Below are positions 18,908 to 27,742 of a stretch of 64,000 nt of DNA, piece after piece. A program made the position numbers and the translations under genes. The notes beneath the pieces are model-generated. The model did not search any database. It saw only the letters and a list, made by a program, of their open reading frames with translations, and had not been told where the DNA came from. How positions within the stretch are numbered: the first letter of the stretch is position 1; the number at the start of each line of letters is the position of its first letter. The stretch covers positions 167,015-231,014 of the forward strand of contig NZ_JAGSPJ010000005.1 of the NCBI RefSeq assembly GCF_018139545.1, written 5' to 3'. The DNA comes from Affinundibacterium fentianense (GTDB lineage Bacteria; Pseudomonadota; Gammaproteobacteria; Burkholderiales; Burkholderiaceae_D).

Positions 18908-19810
18908 TTAGGTTCGCAAGCTACGATTGAATAATTCGATAGTCCGTGACCACGCGAGTTTTGCAGCGGACTGATCAAAGCGCGGTGTCGTGTCATTATT
19001 GAAGCCGTGTTCAACCCCTTCATAGACAAATCCTTGATATTTCACACCAGCGGTTTTGAGTGCTTCTTCATACTTTGGCCAAGCTGCTACCAAACGTTCG
19101 TCTTTGCTCGCATGATGCACCAGCATTTCTGCTTTGATATTCGGGACGAGATCTAGAGCTGGCGCACCGCCATAAAACGGAACTGCGGCAGCCAAAGTCG
19201 GAATCTTGGTCGCCAAGAAATTGGCGATCGCACCGCCGTAGCAAAAACCCACCACGCCGACTTTGCCATTTCCACCCGCTATTGTTTTTAAGATGCCCGC
19301 GGCAGTGATGAAGTCCTCGCGCGTTTTTGTTTGATCGAGTTTCGGGAATAACTCGCGTGCTTTATCTTCCGTCCCTGGATAACCACCAAGTGGAAACAAG
19401 GCATCGGGAGCGAAAGCGATAAAATTATCGAGCGCGACGCGACGCGCAACATCTTCAATATGCGGATTCAAGCCGCGATTTTCATGTACCACTAACACAG
19501 CGGGGAGTGGACCTTTGGCATTGGCAGGTTTAACCAAATAGCCGCGTAATGTGCCGTAACCATTGGGGGAGGGATACTCAACATAGCTCGCAACGATGCG
19601 CGCATCATCTGGAGTAATTTGCTGAGCCTGCGCGAAGTTGGGACTTAATGCAAGCAACAAGCCTTCGGCGGTCATCGCACCTGCTGCATACTTCCCAGCA
19701 GAGCTTAAAAAGCCGCGGCGACTGAGTCCACCATGGACGTATTGATCAAATAGTTTTAACACTTCTGGGTGAAAATCTTTGGCACTTTGTTGTGGAAATT
19801 TTTGTGACAT
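18908..19810 (-). CDS. Tat-exported dienelactone hydrolase family protein
   Basis: The 300-aa alpha/beta hydrolase has a twin-arginine signal (SRRGFLSSAG at about residues 33-42, then a hydrophobic stretch ending FAQAQ), so it is probably folded in the cytoplasm and exported. The catalytic triad of the family is visible: nucleophile Cys in GFCYGGA (not Ser), Asp in the HASKDERL region, and His in GVEHGF. Dienelactone hydrolases cleave lactones in chloroaromatic breakdown, but Tat-exported members have unknown substrates. The start at 19810 has a GAGGAGAG ribosome site; an upstream in-frame ATG encodes only low-complexity TIRT residues. Confidence 0.92.
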   Translation of the reverse strand: MSQKFPQQSAKDFHPEVLKLFDQYVHGGLSRRGFLSSAGKYAAGAMTAEGLLLALSPNFAQAQQITPDDARIVASYVEYPSPNGYGTLRGYLVKPANAKGPLPAVLVVHENRGLNPHIEDVARRVALDNFIAFAPDALFPLGGYPGTEDKARELFPKLDQTKTREDFITAAGILKTIAGGNGKVGVVGFCYGGAIANFLATKIPTLAAAVPFYGGAPALDLVPNIKAEMLVHHASKDERLVAAWPKYEEALKTAGVKYQGFVYEGVEHGFNNDTTPRFDQSAAKLAWSRTIELFNRSLRT

Positions 19811-20203
19811 TCTTACTCTCCTCGTCGTTGTTCGGATTGTTCGGATTGTACGCATGAGTTGTTGAAAGTGATGATTTGCTCACGCACATTACGATACACA
19901 TAAACGAAAAACTTTGCATGGGAGCGCGTTGTTGATACATTGGAGCGATTTCTGAGTAAAAGCACGCAATCGGTTTGCCATGGGGGCTGGAACCTAGACT
20001 GTCGTCTTTTAGTGGCTAATTGGTACACTACCTGATCGACTCTTTACTTGCCTTTGCAGTGTTTTTTGTGGCACATTTGCTTTGCAATTTTTCTTTTTTT
20101 AGATGTATGGATTTGAGGCATTGCCGATGTCCTCGTTAGACCCTGATGTTTCCTCCGCTGTTCCTTAGCCGCATTCACTGTCAAATAAGATAGGAGCTTT
20201 ACT
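19811..20203. other. Divergent intergenic region between dienelactone hydrolase and VOC genes
   Basis: This region has no gene that I can support. It contains a short direct repeat TTCGGATTG-TTCGGATTG (about 19830-19848) just upstream of the hydrolase ribosome site and an AGGAG site before the VOC gene. Promoters in both directions are expected here. Confidence 0.55.
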
Positions 20204-20590
20204 ATGAAAAATAATCCAGTCGGTTGGTTCGAGATTTATGTTCAGGACATGCCACGTGCGAAACGCTTTTATGAAGCGGTATTTCAAACGGAATTGACAC
20301 TCCTTCCTAATCCTGATCCCGAGGGCTTTTCAGAGATGGAAATGTTGACATTTCCGATGTCGATGGAAGATTACGGCGCATCTGGTGCTTTGGTGAAAAT
20401 GCCTGATTGCCCATCAGGAGGAAGCACCTTAATTTATTTTTCGTGCGATGATTGCGCAATCGAAGCCGAGCGCGCCGCCCAAAATGGAGGGGCGATTTTT
20501 AAAGGCAAGATGGCGATCGGTGAGCATGGGTTTATTGCTATGGTGGTGGATACCGAAGGCAATATGGTAGGTCTGCATTCTATGCAATGA
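20204..20590 (+). CDS. VOC-superfamily (glyoxalase/bleomycin resistance-like) protein
   Basis: This 128-aa protein has paired beta-alpha-beta-beta-beta modules of the vicinal oxygen chelate fold. Module one starts GWFEIYVQDMPRAKRFYEAVF and module two lies around LIYFSCDDCAIEAERAAQNGG, ending GFIAMVVDTEGNMVGLHS. It has a clear AGGAG ribosome site. Such proteins are often annotated as glyoxalase-like, but the metal ligands and substrate are not evident. It stands alone before the convergent phytase gene. Confidence 0.88.
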   Translation: MKNNPVGWFEIYVQDMPRAKRFYEAVFQTELTLLPNPDPEGFSEMEMLTFPMSMEDYGASGALVKMPDCPSGGSTLIYFSCDDCAIEAERAAQNGGAIFKGKMAIGEHGFIAMVVDTEGNMVGLHSMQ

Positions 20591-20676
20591 GGTCGCGAAG
20601 CTAAGAGCCTCGTTCAACTGCTTAGCTGATTCGCATGCTTTCTAGCATCGCTAGGTTTGCAAGGTCACAACAGAGA

Positions 20677-20709
20677 TTTTTTGCCCCCGAACTTGAGCGG
20701 GGGCAAAAT
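20677..20709. repeat. GC-rich inverted repeat between convergent VOC and phytase genes
   Basis: TTTTGCCCCCG and CGGGGGCAAAA form an 11-bp stem with an 8-base loop. T's lie 5' and A's 3' of the stem on both strands, the reverse of the usual intrinsic terminator layout, so it may act only as an mRNA 3'-end stabiliser or weak terminator. Confidence 0.6.
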
Positions 20710-20724
20710 ACAGTGAAAGACAAA

Positions 20725-22635
20725 TTAGTCGACAAGTTTAAGCGCCAAGGTAATTTGCTGCCAATCTATGTATTTGAAGTTTTGCGCTCCATCTGGCAGG
20801 TGCTTATGACCATCTTGTACGATCATAATGCCCTTGTTGTATCCCGCACCGAAGCTGGCTGAACTGACTTCCAGCCCATCCGTCTCGGAACTGCCATCGA
20901 TGCCTTTTGCAAGGTTAAAGCCGATACGAAATTTACCTCGATAAGAAAATGGTGCTTGTGCGTCATAGATCACATAACTATTATCACCTTGGCTGGATAC
21001 GACAAGATAAGTCTCTTGCTTACCGTGATACAGAGCCAGTCCTTCGACATCCGCACGTAAATGTTGTCCGACTTTGGCAATGAGTTTAAACGCGCTAGCT
21101 TGCGCCGCGTCGGCATTGGTCAACCATACACCACGCTTTTCTTCACCGATAAACAGATGCGCAGTTTTGTCGTCCACAACGCAACCTTCGGGTTGTGTTG
21201 CAAGCTTCAATTGACGTAGTTGCGTGCCTTGATATTTGCCGTTTTTTCTCTCGATGCGCCAGTGTTGGACTACACCGCCTTTATCATTCACAAAGGCTTC
21301 GAGACCACCACGACTAGGTTGATATAAACAAGTGCCATAAATATCCTTCAAACCCGTCGCAATGCGACTAGCTTCTTGCAATGTGCCATTGCCATCGATG
21401 TCAAAAAGAATCAAGCTGTAGTCGTCGCGTTGGGTGGCGATGGCGATATCACTGACACCATCTTGCCACTGGATATGCTGACGCACATCGACGTTGTTCA
21501 GACGACCGACTTCCAATAGTTGGGTTTGCTTGCCCTGCATATCGTAGACCAGCAATCCTTGCTTTTTATTCGTGCCAAGAATTCGGCTCAGTTGGCTATC
21601 TGTTGGATGATTCCAGATTGCCGGATCATCGGCTGCGTCGCCGAATCGACTCATTTCTTCGGTTTGTACTTGTGGAATCAATACAGGAATCGACTCTTGT
21701 GGAGTGTCTTTTTTGCGCGGCAGGCTAGCTATCTGCATCCAAGCATTTTTGCTGTCATCGCGTAGATAAAAGTTTGTTTTGGTGTCTGTATCCAAGGTGC
21801 GCAAGGAGCCTGTTTGTTGCGGCCAAGCTGCATTCGTTTTATTAGAAAATTGCTTTGTAATCTTCCAATCTTGTTTGGTAACTGTAGACAAGAAAATGTT
21901 CTTTCCTGCTTCATCCAAGACGGCGACTCCACTTGAGGAAACATGCATCGCTTGGGCGCCTTGCTGCAATCGACCAAAAGGCTGGCGCAATTGTACGGCT
22001 TGGCGTGCGGCACTGCTCTCGGATTGTGCGGAGTAAGCCCAGACACCAAAATCTTCTTCGTTGACATACAAAGTCTCGGTTTTGTCGTCGACCTCACAGG
22101 ATTTGGCATTTGCTGGGAGTGCTAGATTACGTACTAAGCGCGGCTGATTTCCTTCTAGCACCCACTGCTGTGTATGACCACTTTTTGCGATCAAGAATAG
22201 ATGCATGAGTTGTTGTTGGTCGCGAAATAAGCAGCTGGCATCGAGCGCAGTCGTGGCAGGGGGCAGTTTTGCATGCAATTGGAATTGACCTTCCTGAATG
22301 CGAATCGGCAAGGCATTTTGTGTATTGCTATCGATCAGAACGGCAAATGCAGAATCTGTATTTTCACGTACGTCAAACTGTTTGGCGCGCACTTTCATGG
22401 TAGTGCGTTCGACACCCGTTGGAGATACTAAGCGTAAGGCTTTCTTGTCTAGGATTAACCAATCACCGTTGCTGAGTGGCCGAAAATCGACAGCGGATTT
22501 AACAAATTCTGGTAGCTGTTTTAGCTGTGGGGCCGCGCCCGCGCTTGCGTTATTGCTAGCTAGAGCTAGTCCAAGCAAGACACTGGCTTGCGCAGCCCGC
22601 CGCCATTGGGTGTGAAGAATATTTAAGTTTTGCAT
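20725..22635 (-). CDS. Beta-propeller phytase (3-phytase), two-domain form
   Basis: This secreted 636-aa protein hydrolyses phytate to release phosphate in a Ca2+-dependent way. It has a Sec signal (hydrophobic stretch ending ASAGA near residue 33). The C-terminal half (about residues 300-636) carries recognisable beta-propeller phytase signatures: DAADDPAIWNHP, GTNKKQGLLVYD, LNNVDVR, EGCVVDD, DVEGLALYHG and SSQGDNSYVIYD. The N-terminal half is a second, divergent propeller, as in known dual-domain phytases. It lies downstream of a TonB-dependent receptor gene on the same strand with 83 bp between, suggesting coordinated phytate use. Confidence 0.95.
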   Translation of the reverse strand: MQNLNILHTQWRRAAQASVLLGLALASNNASAGAAPQLKQLPEFVKSAVDFRPLSNGDWLILDKKALRLVSPTGVERTTMKVRAKQFDVRENTDSAFAVLIDSNTQNALPIRIQEGQFQLHAKLPPATTALDASCLFRDQQQLMHLFLIAKSGHTQQWVLEGNQPRLVRNLALPANAKSCEVDDKTETLYVNEEDFGVWAYSAQSESSAARQAVQLRQPFGRLQQGAQAMHVSSSGVAVLDEAGKNIFLSTVTKQDWKITKQFSNKTNAAWPQQTGSLRTLDTDTKTNFYLRDDSKNAWMQIASLPRKKDTPQESIPVLIPQVQTEEMSRFGDAADDPAIWNHPTDSQLSRILGTNKKQGLLVYDMQGKQTQLLEVGRLNNVDVRQHIQWQDGVSDIAIATQRDDYSLILFDIDGNGTLQEASRIATGLKDIYGTCLYQPSRGGLEAFVNDKGGVVQHWRIERKNGKYQGTQLRQLKLATQPEGCVVDDKTAHLFIGEEKRGVWLTNADAAQASAFKLIAKVGQHLRADVEGLALYHGKQETYLVVSSQGDNSYVIYDAQAPFSYRGKFRIGFNLAKGIDGSSETDGLEVSSASFGAGYNKGIMIVQDGHKHLPDGAQNFKYIDWQQITLALKLVD

Positions 22636-22662
22636 AGATGTACGATATTCGAAAAATAGGTT

Positions 22663-22699
22663 AATGGCCTATCCCCAATAAATTTGTGAATAGGCCGTT
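22663..22699 (-). terminator. Hairpin between receptor and phytase genes
   Basis: AATGGCCTAT pairs with ATAGGCCGTT (10 bp with one G-U pair, 17-base loop) in the 83-bp gap of this leftward pair. A weak T-run lies a few bases beyond on the minus strand. It could be a partial terminator that lowers phytase relative to receptor, or a stabilising stem. Confidence 0.5.
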
Positions 22700-22718
22700 T
22701 CTCACTTGCGATTGCAGT

Positions 22719-25304
22719 TTAAAAATTGATTTTTAAACTTGCCTTGTAAGTGCGTCCGTACTGTTCATATTGTGCATTCAAAGCTTTCGTTCCCAAGTAC
22801 ACATAGTAGATTTCATTGTTCAAATTGTTTGCTTCAAACACGAGTTGATAGCGACGATTGATTTGGTAAGATAAGGAAAAATCGAGTTGCTTTTGTGTGT
22901 CAACCATACGATCCTGATCGACTGCTAAGATGTCTGATCCGACTTCTAACAAGTACGGTGATTTATAGTTGAGAGCCAAGCGTGTGCTGATAGCGCCATC
23001 CTCGTAACCCAACATCAAATTGCCAACGCGATCCGATTGGCCTGGCAATTGTATGCTGCGGGTTTTGTAGTTATTGCTGGCTTTGTCGAAACGTCCAATG
23101 CTGGCGTCAGACTTACTCAAGCTCAGATTAGCAGAGAAAATCAAATGATTGAACGGTGCTGGTAACATGCGTAAAGATTGGTTATACCCAAGTTCTAAGC
23201 CATGTACTTTCGCTTTATCGCCGTTGGCATAACTAATCGCTGTGGTGTAGCTCGTCCATGGTGCTGTGCCCGCTAGATTGGTGGTGTAGGTAAAGTTCTT
23301 AATATCTTTATGGAAGAGATAGGCTGATACACTGCCATCGTCGTGCAAGCGACGTTCGATGCCAAAGTCGAGGTTGCTCGCTTTCATAGGATTGAGCAAT
23401 GGATTACCAATTTGTGCTTCGGTACTACTGATTAAATTGACACCTGGTGCCAGTTGGCTAAAATTGGCACGTACCACGGCATTTGTCCACGCTGCACGCA
23501 AACTAGTTTTAGCATCGACATCGTAACGGCCTTGTAGCGTCGGCAACCAATTATTGTAAGAACGTGAACTTTGATTTTGCGTGGCGACACCAGCGACAAT
23601 TTTATTTCCCGAAGCATCGAATTGCGTGCGTTCTAATCGTGTTCCAACCAACAAGCTAAAGTTCTCCGAATGAAAACCGTTTTGAATATAGGCTGCATCG
23701 ATGTTTTCATCCATAGAAAAATCATTGATCGCCGATTCTACAGTCGAACGGGCGGCGGCGCGATTCGCATCCGCGACGCGAGCACGTAATGCCACAGGAT
23801 CTAATCCTAAACCGATACGTCCGAGTGGATAGGCTAATTCTTTTCCAACAAAAGACGACATCGAAGTTGCACCTGCACCCCAGTAATTCGCTGCGCTTGC
23901 ACTACTACTGTAGGCAAATTGCTCCGTATCATTTTTCTTATTGCGCTGACTAGTTTTGAGTCCGAATTTCAATTTCGCATCCCAATCTCCAAGATCGAAA
24001 GTTTTGCCGAGATCAACTCGGGCATGATGTTCTTTGTCATCAGAAAAACGCGTTTGAAAAGTCAGTGCATTCAAAGCGAATTTGCTAGGGTCGTATGCGC
24101 TGGCAGGTGCATTGAGCTTAGGTAAATTCGTTTGTGTAAAGCTGATGTCATTGAAATTGGATGTGCCGCGGAAGCGTGCATCGTTCAGCGCATCTGGCGT
24201 GTCATCAGAAGCGGTGCTTTGCACAATATTCGCTTCAAGTTTCCAACCTTGTATGCGTTGTTCAGTGCCCAATAAGAACGATGTGATTTCTTGTGTGTAT
24301 TTGCGTTGACGCAGACGACGTTCTAATCGCGCCGTGGCAGGGATATCTTCTGTTAACGCGCCACCATTGATATTACTCACGGTCAGGCGATCACGTACTT
24401 CGTCATCACTAAATTTGCTTATGAAACTGCGCATGAAATAACTACTATCAGCATCTGGTCGCCAATCTAAATTGAGTGCAAATGCTTGACGCTCACGCAC
24501 AGGCAAATAGTCGCGTAACTCGAGGCCAGACAAACGGCCATTGCTCCATGCGCCGCCAGTCTCCAAATTGTCGGAGCCGAATTCGCGCTTCTCCATGCTC
24601 AAACCAGCAGCAATACCAAACTTGCCATCAATCAGACGATCTGCAAATAGAAGGCCGACGTTGGGGCTAGCTTTTTTGATGTTTTCGTCGTAGCTGACAC
24701 CCGCATTCAAGGACATCACTTGCTGTGGTAAGTCGAAGCCGGTGAGTGCTTTCACTTCTACAGTCGCTCCCAGCGAATTGCCATCCATATCTGGGCGCAA
24801 AGTTTTGATGACTTCTAAAGTACGGATTATCCCCGAAGGAAGCACGTCGAGCGCAACCGCGCGGCGGCTCGCTTCTGGTGAAGGCACTAGAGCACCATTG
24901 ATCGTGATGGCATTTAAATCTGGCCCTAAGCCGCGCACGGTGATGTAGCGTCCTTCGCCTTGATCACGTTGCACCGACACACCTGGTAAACGCGCTAGTG
25001 CCTCTGCGGCGTTTTTGTCAGGCAAGGCACCGATATCGTCGCTGCTGATGACGCTAACGATGTTGTCTGCTTTTTCTTGTATCTCTAAGGCTTTGCGCAT
25101 ACTTGCTCGCTGTCCTGTGATGGTCACACTCTGTGGTTCATTTGCTGAGCTGCCACTCACGCTTGGTTGGGTCTGTGCTTGCGCATGCATCATGCATAAG
25201 ACGCCAAAGGTGATAGCGCTGAGTTTGTATAAATTGGTAGCGTTGATAGTGGCCTTCACGTTCTGAAGTTGCGTGTTGCGAGCTTGGTGCGATGTGTGTG
25301 TCAT
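22719..25304 (-). CDS. TonB-dependent outer-membrane receptor
   Basis: This outer-membrane beta-barrel of about 861 aa performs energy-dependent uptake. It has a signal peptide ending MHAQAQ, a short linker, a plug domain (about residues 60-190: SVTITGQRASMRKALEIQEKADNI split over the TonB-box region, DKNAAEALARLPGVSVQRD, TVRGLGPDLNAITING) and a barrel ending KASLKINF with C-terminal Phe. It belongs to the Caulobacter/Xanthomonas-type receptor group that imports non-siderophore substrates. Pairing with a beta-propeller phytase suggests uptake of phytate or its breakdown products. The start at 25304 is preferred over an ATG at 25340 because the signal peptide needs no further extension; the ribosome site is weak. 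Confidence 0.93.
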   Translation of the reverse strand: MTHTSHQARNTQLQNVKATINATNLYKLSAITFGVLCMMHAQAQTQPSVSGSSANEPQSVTITGQRASMRKALEIQEKADNIVSVISSDDIGALPDKNAAEALARLPGVSVQRDQGEGRYITVRGLGPDLNAITINGALVPSPEASRRAVALDVLPSGIIRTLEVIKTLRPDMDGNSLGATVEVKALTGFDLPQQVMSLNAGVSYDENIKKASPNVGLLFADRLIDGKFGIAAGLSMEKREFGSDNLETGGAWSNGRLSGLELRDYLPVRERQAFALNLDWRPDADSSYFMRSFISKFSDDEVRDRLTVSNINGGALTEDIPATARLERRLRQRKYTQEITSFLLGTEQRIQGWKLEANIVQSTASDDTPDALNDARFRGTSNFNDISFTQTNLPKLNAPASAYDPSKFALNALTFQTRFSDDKEHHARVDLGKTFDLGDWDAKLKFGLKTSQRNKKNDTEQFAYSSSASAANYWGAGATSMSSFVGKELAYPLGRIGLGLDPVALRARVADANRAAARSTVESAINDFSMDENIDAAYIQNGFHSENFSLLVGTRLERTQFDASGNKIVAGVATQNQSSRSYNNWLPTLQGRYDVDAKTSLRAAWTNAVVRANFSQLAPGVNLISSTEAQIGNPLLNPMKASNLDFGIERRLHDDGSVSAYLFHKDIKNFTYTTNLAGTAPWTSYTTAISYANGDKAKVHGLELGYNQSLRMLPAPFNHLIFSANLSLSKSDASIGRFDKASNNYKTRSIQLPGQSDRVGNLMLGYEDGAISTRLALNYKSPYLLEVGSDILAVDQDRMVDTQKQLDFSLSYQINRRYQLVFEANNLNNEIYYVYLGTKALNAQYEQYGRTYKASLKINF

Positions 25305-25722
25305 GGTGTATCGGGCTGGTTTAGCGTTGGAAAAGCCCACAGTCTAGGAATCAAATATTTCAGATCGGTTACAGAGTTTTTTTGCTGCTCTTAGAGCGGC
25401 TCGTTTTGCTATCTTTTATAAGTAATCGATGTAGAAGTTGAGCTTAATTGACCGCAGGGCACGATGCATGTCACCTTGCACATTGCATGCGCACTCACTT
25501 TTCTAGGTACTAGTCAGTTCTACTAGGCCCTGCACTCCCACACCTTGTTGTCTTTCAAGCGATTGATTACAATCCGTGTAGTTCCAGCCTTGTACACAAG
25601 ATTTTTAACTTTCTGTGAGCTGTTTGCACCTGTGTTGTTTTTCATGCTTCGCATTTCCAGTTTTTGGGAAATAGCGGTGATTGTCATTTTCTTGTCATGT
25701 AAGCCGTATAGTCTCGCGCGCA
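25305..25722. other. Divergent intergenic region upstream of receptor and GGDEF-like genes
   Basis: About 420 bases with promoters expected in both directions. A leftward 72-codon open frame (25523-25741) is present but unrecognised, lacks a clear ribosome site and overlaps the GGDEF gene start. I see no RNA gene or long repeat. Confidence 0.5.
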
Positions 25723-26682
25723 ATGTCCAATCTGGATCCATTAATAGCGCGGGCCATCATGCTTTCACTTCACAAAACACCACTTTCAATTTTTGCGTTT
25801 GCGCTCTTACTTACCTTGGCTGCGTTTAGCACGATCGGCCTAGCAAAGCCATTTGAGTCAATTCAATGGCTGGACGTGATTGCCGAGGGTGGAACGGCGG
25901 TGATGGCAGGTTTGTGGTTACTGATGACGCTTAGCAGCAGACCGCGTGGCAAAGTCACATATCTGCTCGCAGCTGGTATGGGCTTGATCATGCTTGGTGC
26001 GTGGGTTGATTGTATGGATGAGTTTTATCGCGTCGGCAAAGAACAATTGTGGGATCATTGGCTAGAAGCCGGATTTACTTTGGGTGGTATGTTGGTCTTA
26101 ACGGCTGGTTTGTACTTTTGGCGTCATGAACAGTTTTCGCTCAATCAGCATTTGAAAAAGCGCGAACGCTTGTTTCGTGATCATTTGGCTTTTGATCGTG
26201 TGACACAATTGGTCGATGCGACTTATCTTCGTCGCTTAATTGCGATGGAGCAGGGACGCCATTCTGATGTCTCGAATTGTGTTGCGCTGTTGGATATCAA
26301 TTCCTTCCATCTCCTAAATCGTGATTGTGGCGTAGAAGAAGGTGACAGAGCATTGCAAGCGGTGGCGCATATGCTGTTACTGAATTTATCAAATCAAGAT
26401 GTGTTATGCCGCTACGCTGGCGATCGATTTGCGATTTACATGCCATCAACCACGTTGGATTCTGCACAGAAAAAAGTCAATCATTTATGTGCGATGGTAG
26501 CGCAGATGCACTTTTACACGCAGACCCGTCAAGTGCCAATCACATTACGTGCTGTTTGTAGTGAGGCGGTCGTGCAACTTGACGATTTGTTAGTGCGACT
26601 TGATCCACTCGATTCGCTCGCACAGCACAGCGAAGAAACAGAAGCGCTTGCAGGTATGCCGCGAACAGCGGTGTTTAGCTGA
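25723..26682 (+). CDS. Membrane protein with degenerate GGDEF domain
   Basis: This protein of about 319 aa has several hydrophobic segments in its first 130 residues (for example around IFAFALLLTLAAF, MAGLWLLMTL and GGMLVLTAGLYFW). A linker helix and a GGDEF-type domain follow (DRVTQLVDATYLRRLI, VALLDINSFHLLNRDCG). At the active-site loop it has AGDRF instead of GGDEF. The metal/catalytic acidic pair is therefore altered, and it is probably an effector or sensor rather than an active diguanylate cyclase. The start could be 25723 or 25759. It is followed 15 bp later by an AraC-type regulator on the same strand and may share its promoter. Confidence 0.82.
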   Translation: MSNLDPLIARAIMLSLHKTPLSIFAFALLLTLAAFSTIGLAKPFESIQWLDVIAEGGTAVMAGLWLLMTLSSRPRGKVTYLLAAGMGLIMLGAWVDCMDEFYRVGKEQLWDHWLEAGFTLGGMLVLTAGLYFWRHEQFSLNQHLKKRERLFRDHLAFDRVTQLVDATYLRRLIAMEQGRHSDVSNCVALLDINSFHLLNRDCGVEEGDRALQAVAHMLLLNLSNQDVLCRYAGDRFAIYMPSTTLDSAQKKVNHLCAMVAQMHFYTQTRQVPITLRAVCSEAVVQLDDLLVRLDPLDSLAQHSEETEALAGMPRTAVFS

Positions 26683-26697
26683 AACGCCCCTTATCTG

Positions 26698-27717
26698 ATG
26701 GCTTATTTTTCTAGTAGTGATCCCTGTTTTTTAGTCCAGCATCATGCCGTGTTGGCGTGGCAGAGTGCTCAGCGTTTAGAAGTGGACTTAGTCGGAGCGC
26801 GCAAGGCATGTAAGCTAGATGGGGAAGACTTCACACGGCCAGAGCGCAAAATCAGTCCCGAGCAATATTTAAAGTTGCTGCAGTACCTAGCTCGGCAGTC
26901 GCAAAGCAAAGACACGAGTTTTATACTCGGTCAACACATGCTGCCGGGTCATTATGGGAGTGCCAGTCAAGCGCTGCTATATGCGCAGACTCTACGTCAG
27001 GCTTTGCGAATTCTGGTGCAGTTTCGGACTAGCTTGTGCCCGCTTTTGACGCCGCGATTGAAAGAAGAAAATGGGCAAGTGATCTTGTACTGGATGGATC
27101 ATTGGGGTGCACCAGAGATGCTGCCTTTTTTGGTAGAAATGCATATGACTGCCGTAACTGCAATGTGCCGCTGGCTCAGTGAACAACGTCTGCCTTGGCG
27201 CTATTGTTTCAATCGCAGCCGCGCTCAACACATAGAACAACATCAAGTCCATCTAGGTCGCGATTTACGTTTCAATTGTTATCTTGATGCGATGATGATT
27301 CCTGCTGAATATTTGGATGTGCCGTGGCCACGAGCAAATGCTGTCAGCGCCGATATCGCGATTAAGCAAGCGTCTACCGCAGCATTAAATCAGCCACCAG
27401 CGCAAAGCATCATTCCGCAATTGTATGATTACCTAGCCCTCAATATACGCTGCGCGCCGAGCTTAGAAAAAGCGGCGCAACATTTTGACTGTAGCATCGC
27501 CACCTTCAAACGGCACCTTGCAAGACACGGTACGCACTTTCAAGCAGAGCTAGATCAGGTTCGCACGCACATGGCGCTCTACCTTTTCCATTTTCAAGAA
27601 ATGGATAACGAAGGGGTCGCTGCCTATCTTGGGTTCCACGATGCGACGAATTTCCGCCGCTCGTTCAAGCGCTGGACTGGGCAGACTCCTAGTTTGTTGC
27701 GTTTGGCTTTGGAATGA
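26698..27717 (+). CDS. AraC-family transcriptional regulator with arabinose-binding-like N-terminal domain
   Basis: The 339-aa protein has an N-terminal domain of the type found in OruR/ArgR-like AraC regulators (FILGQHMLPGHYGSASQALLYAQTL around residues 78-102). A C-terminal pair of helix-turn-helix motifs follows (SLEKAAQHFDCSIATFKRHLARHG; AAYLGFHDATNFRRSFKRWTG). The target is unknown. It directly follows the GGDEF-like gene and converges with the large STAND-nuclease gene, the stops being only 25 bp apart. Confidence 0.92.
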   Translation: MAYFSSSDPCFLVQHHAVLAWQSAQRLEVDLVGARKACKLDGEDFTRPERKISPEQYLKLLQYLARQSQSKDTSFILGQHMLPGHYGSASQALLYAQTLRQALRILVQFRTSLCPLLTPRLKEENGQVILYWMDHWGAPEMLPFLVEMHMTAVTAMCRWLSEQRLPWRYCFNRSRAQHIEQHQVHLGRDLRFNCYLDAMMIPAEYLDVPWPRANAVSADIAIKQASTAALNQPPAQSIIPQLYDYLALNIRCAPSLEKAAQHFDCSIATFKRHLARHGTHFQAELDQVRTHMALYLFHFQEMDNEGVAAYLGFHDATNFRRSFKRWTGQTPSLLRLALE

Positions 27718-27742
27718 CTCTTAACTGATTTCATTGACTTTG

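Noticed and set aside
20677..20709. Strong hairpin read as an intrinsic terminator
   Set aside because: T's precede and A's follow the stem on both strands, the wrong order for rho-independent termination; listed as an inverted repeat instead.
25523..25741. Leftward 72-codon frame upstream of the receptor gene
   Set aside because: No recognisable family, no clear ribosome site, and overlap with the likely start of the GGDEF gene. Kept out of the gene list, though a small protein cannot be excluded.
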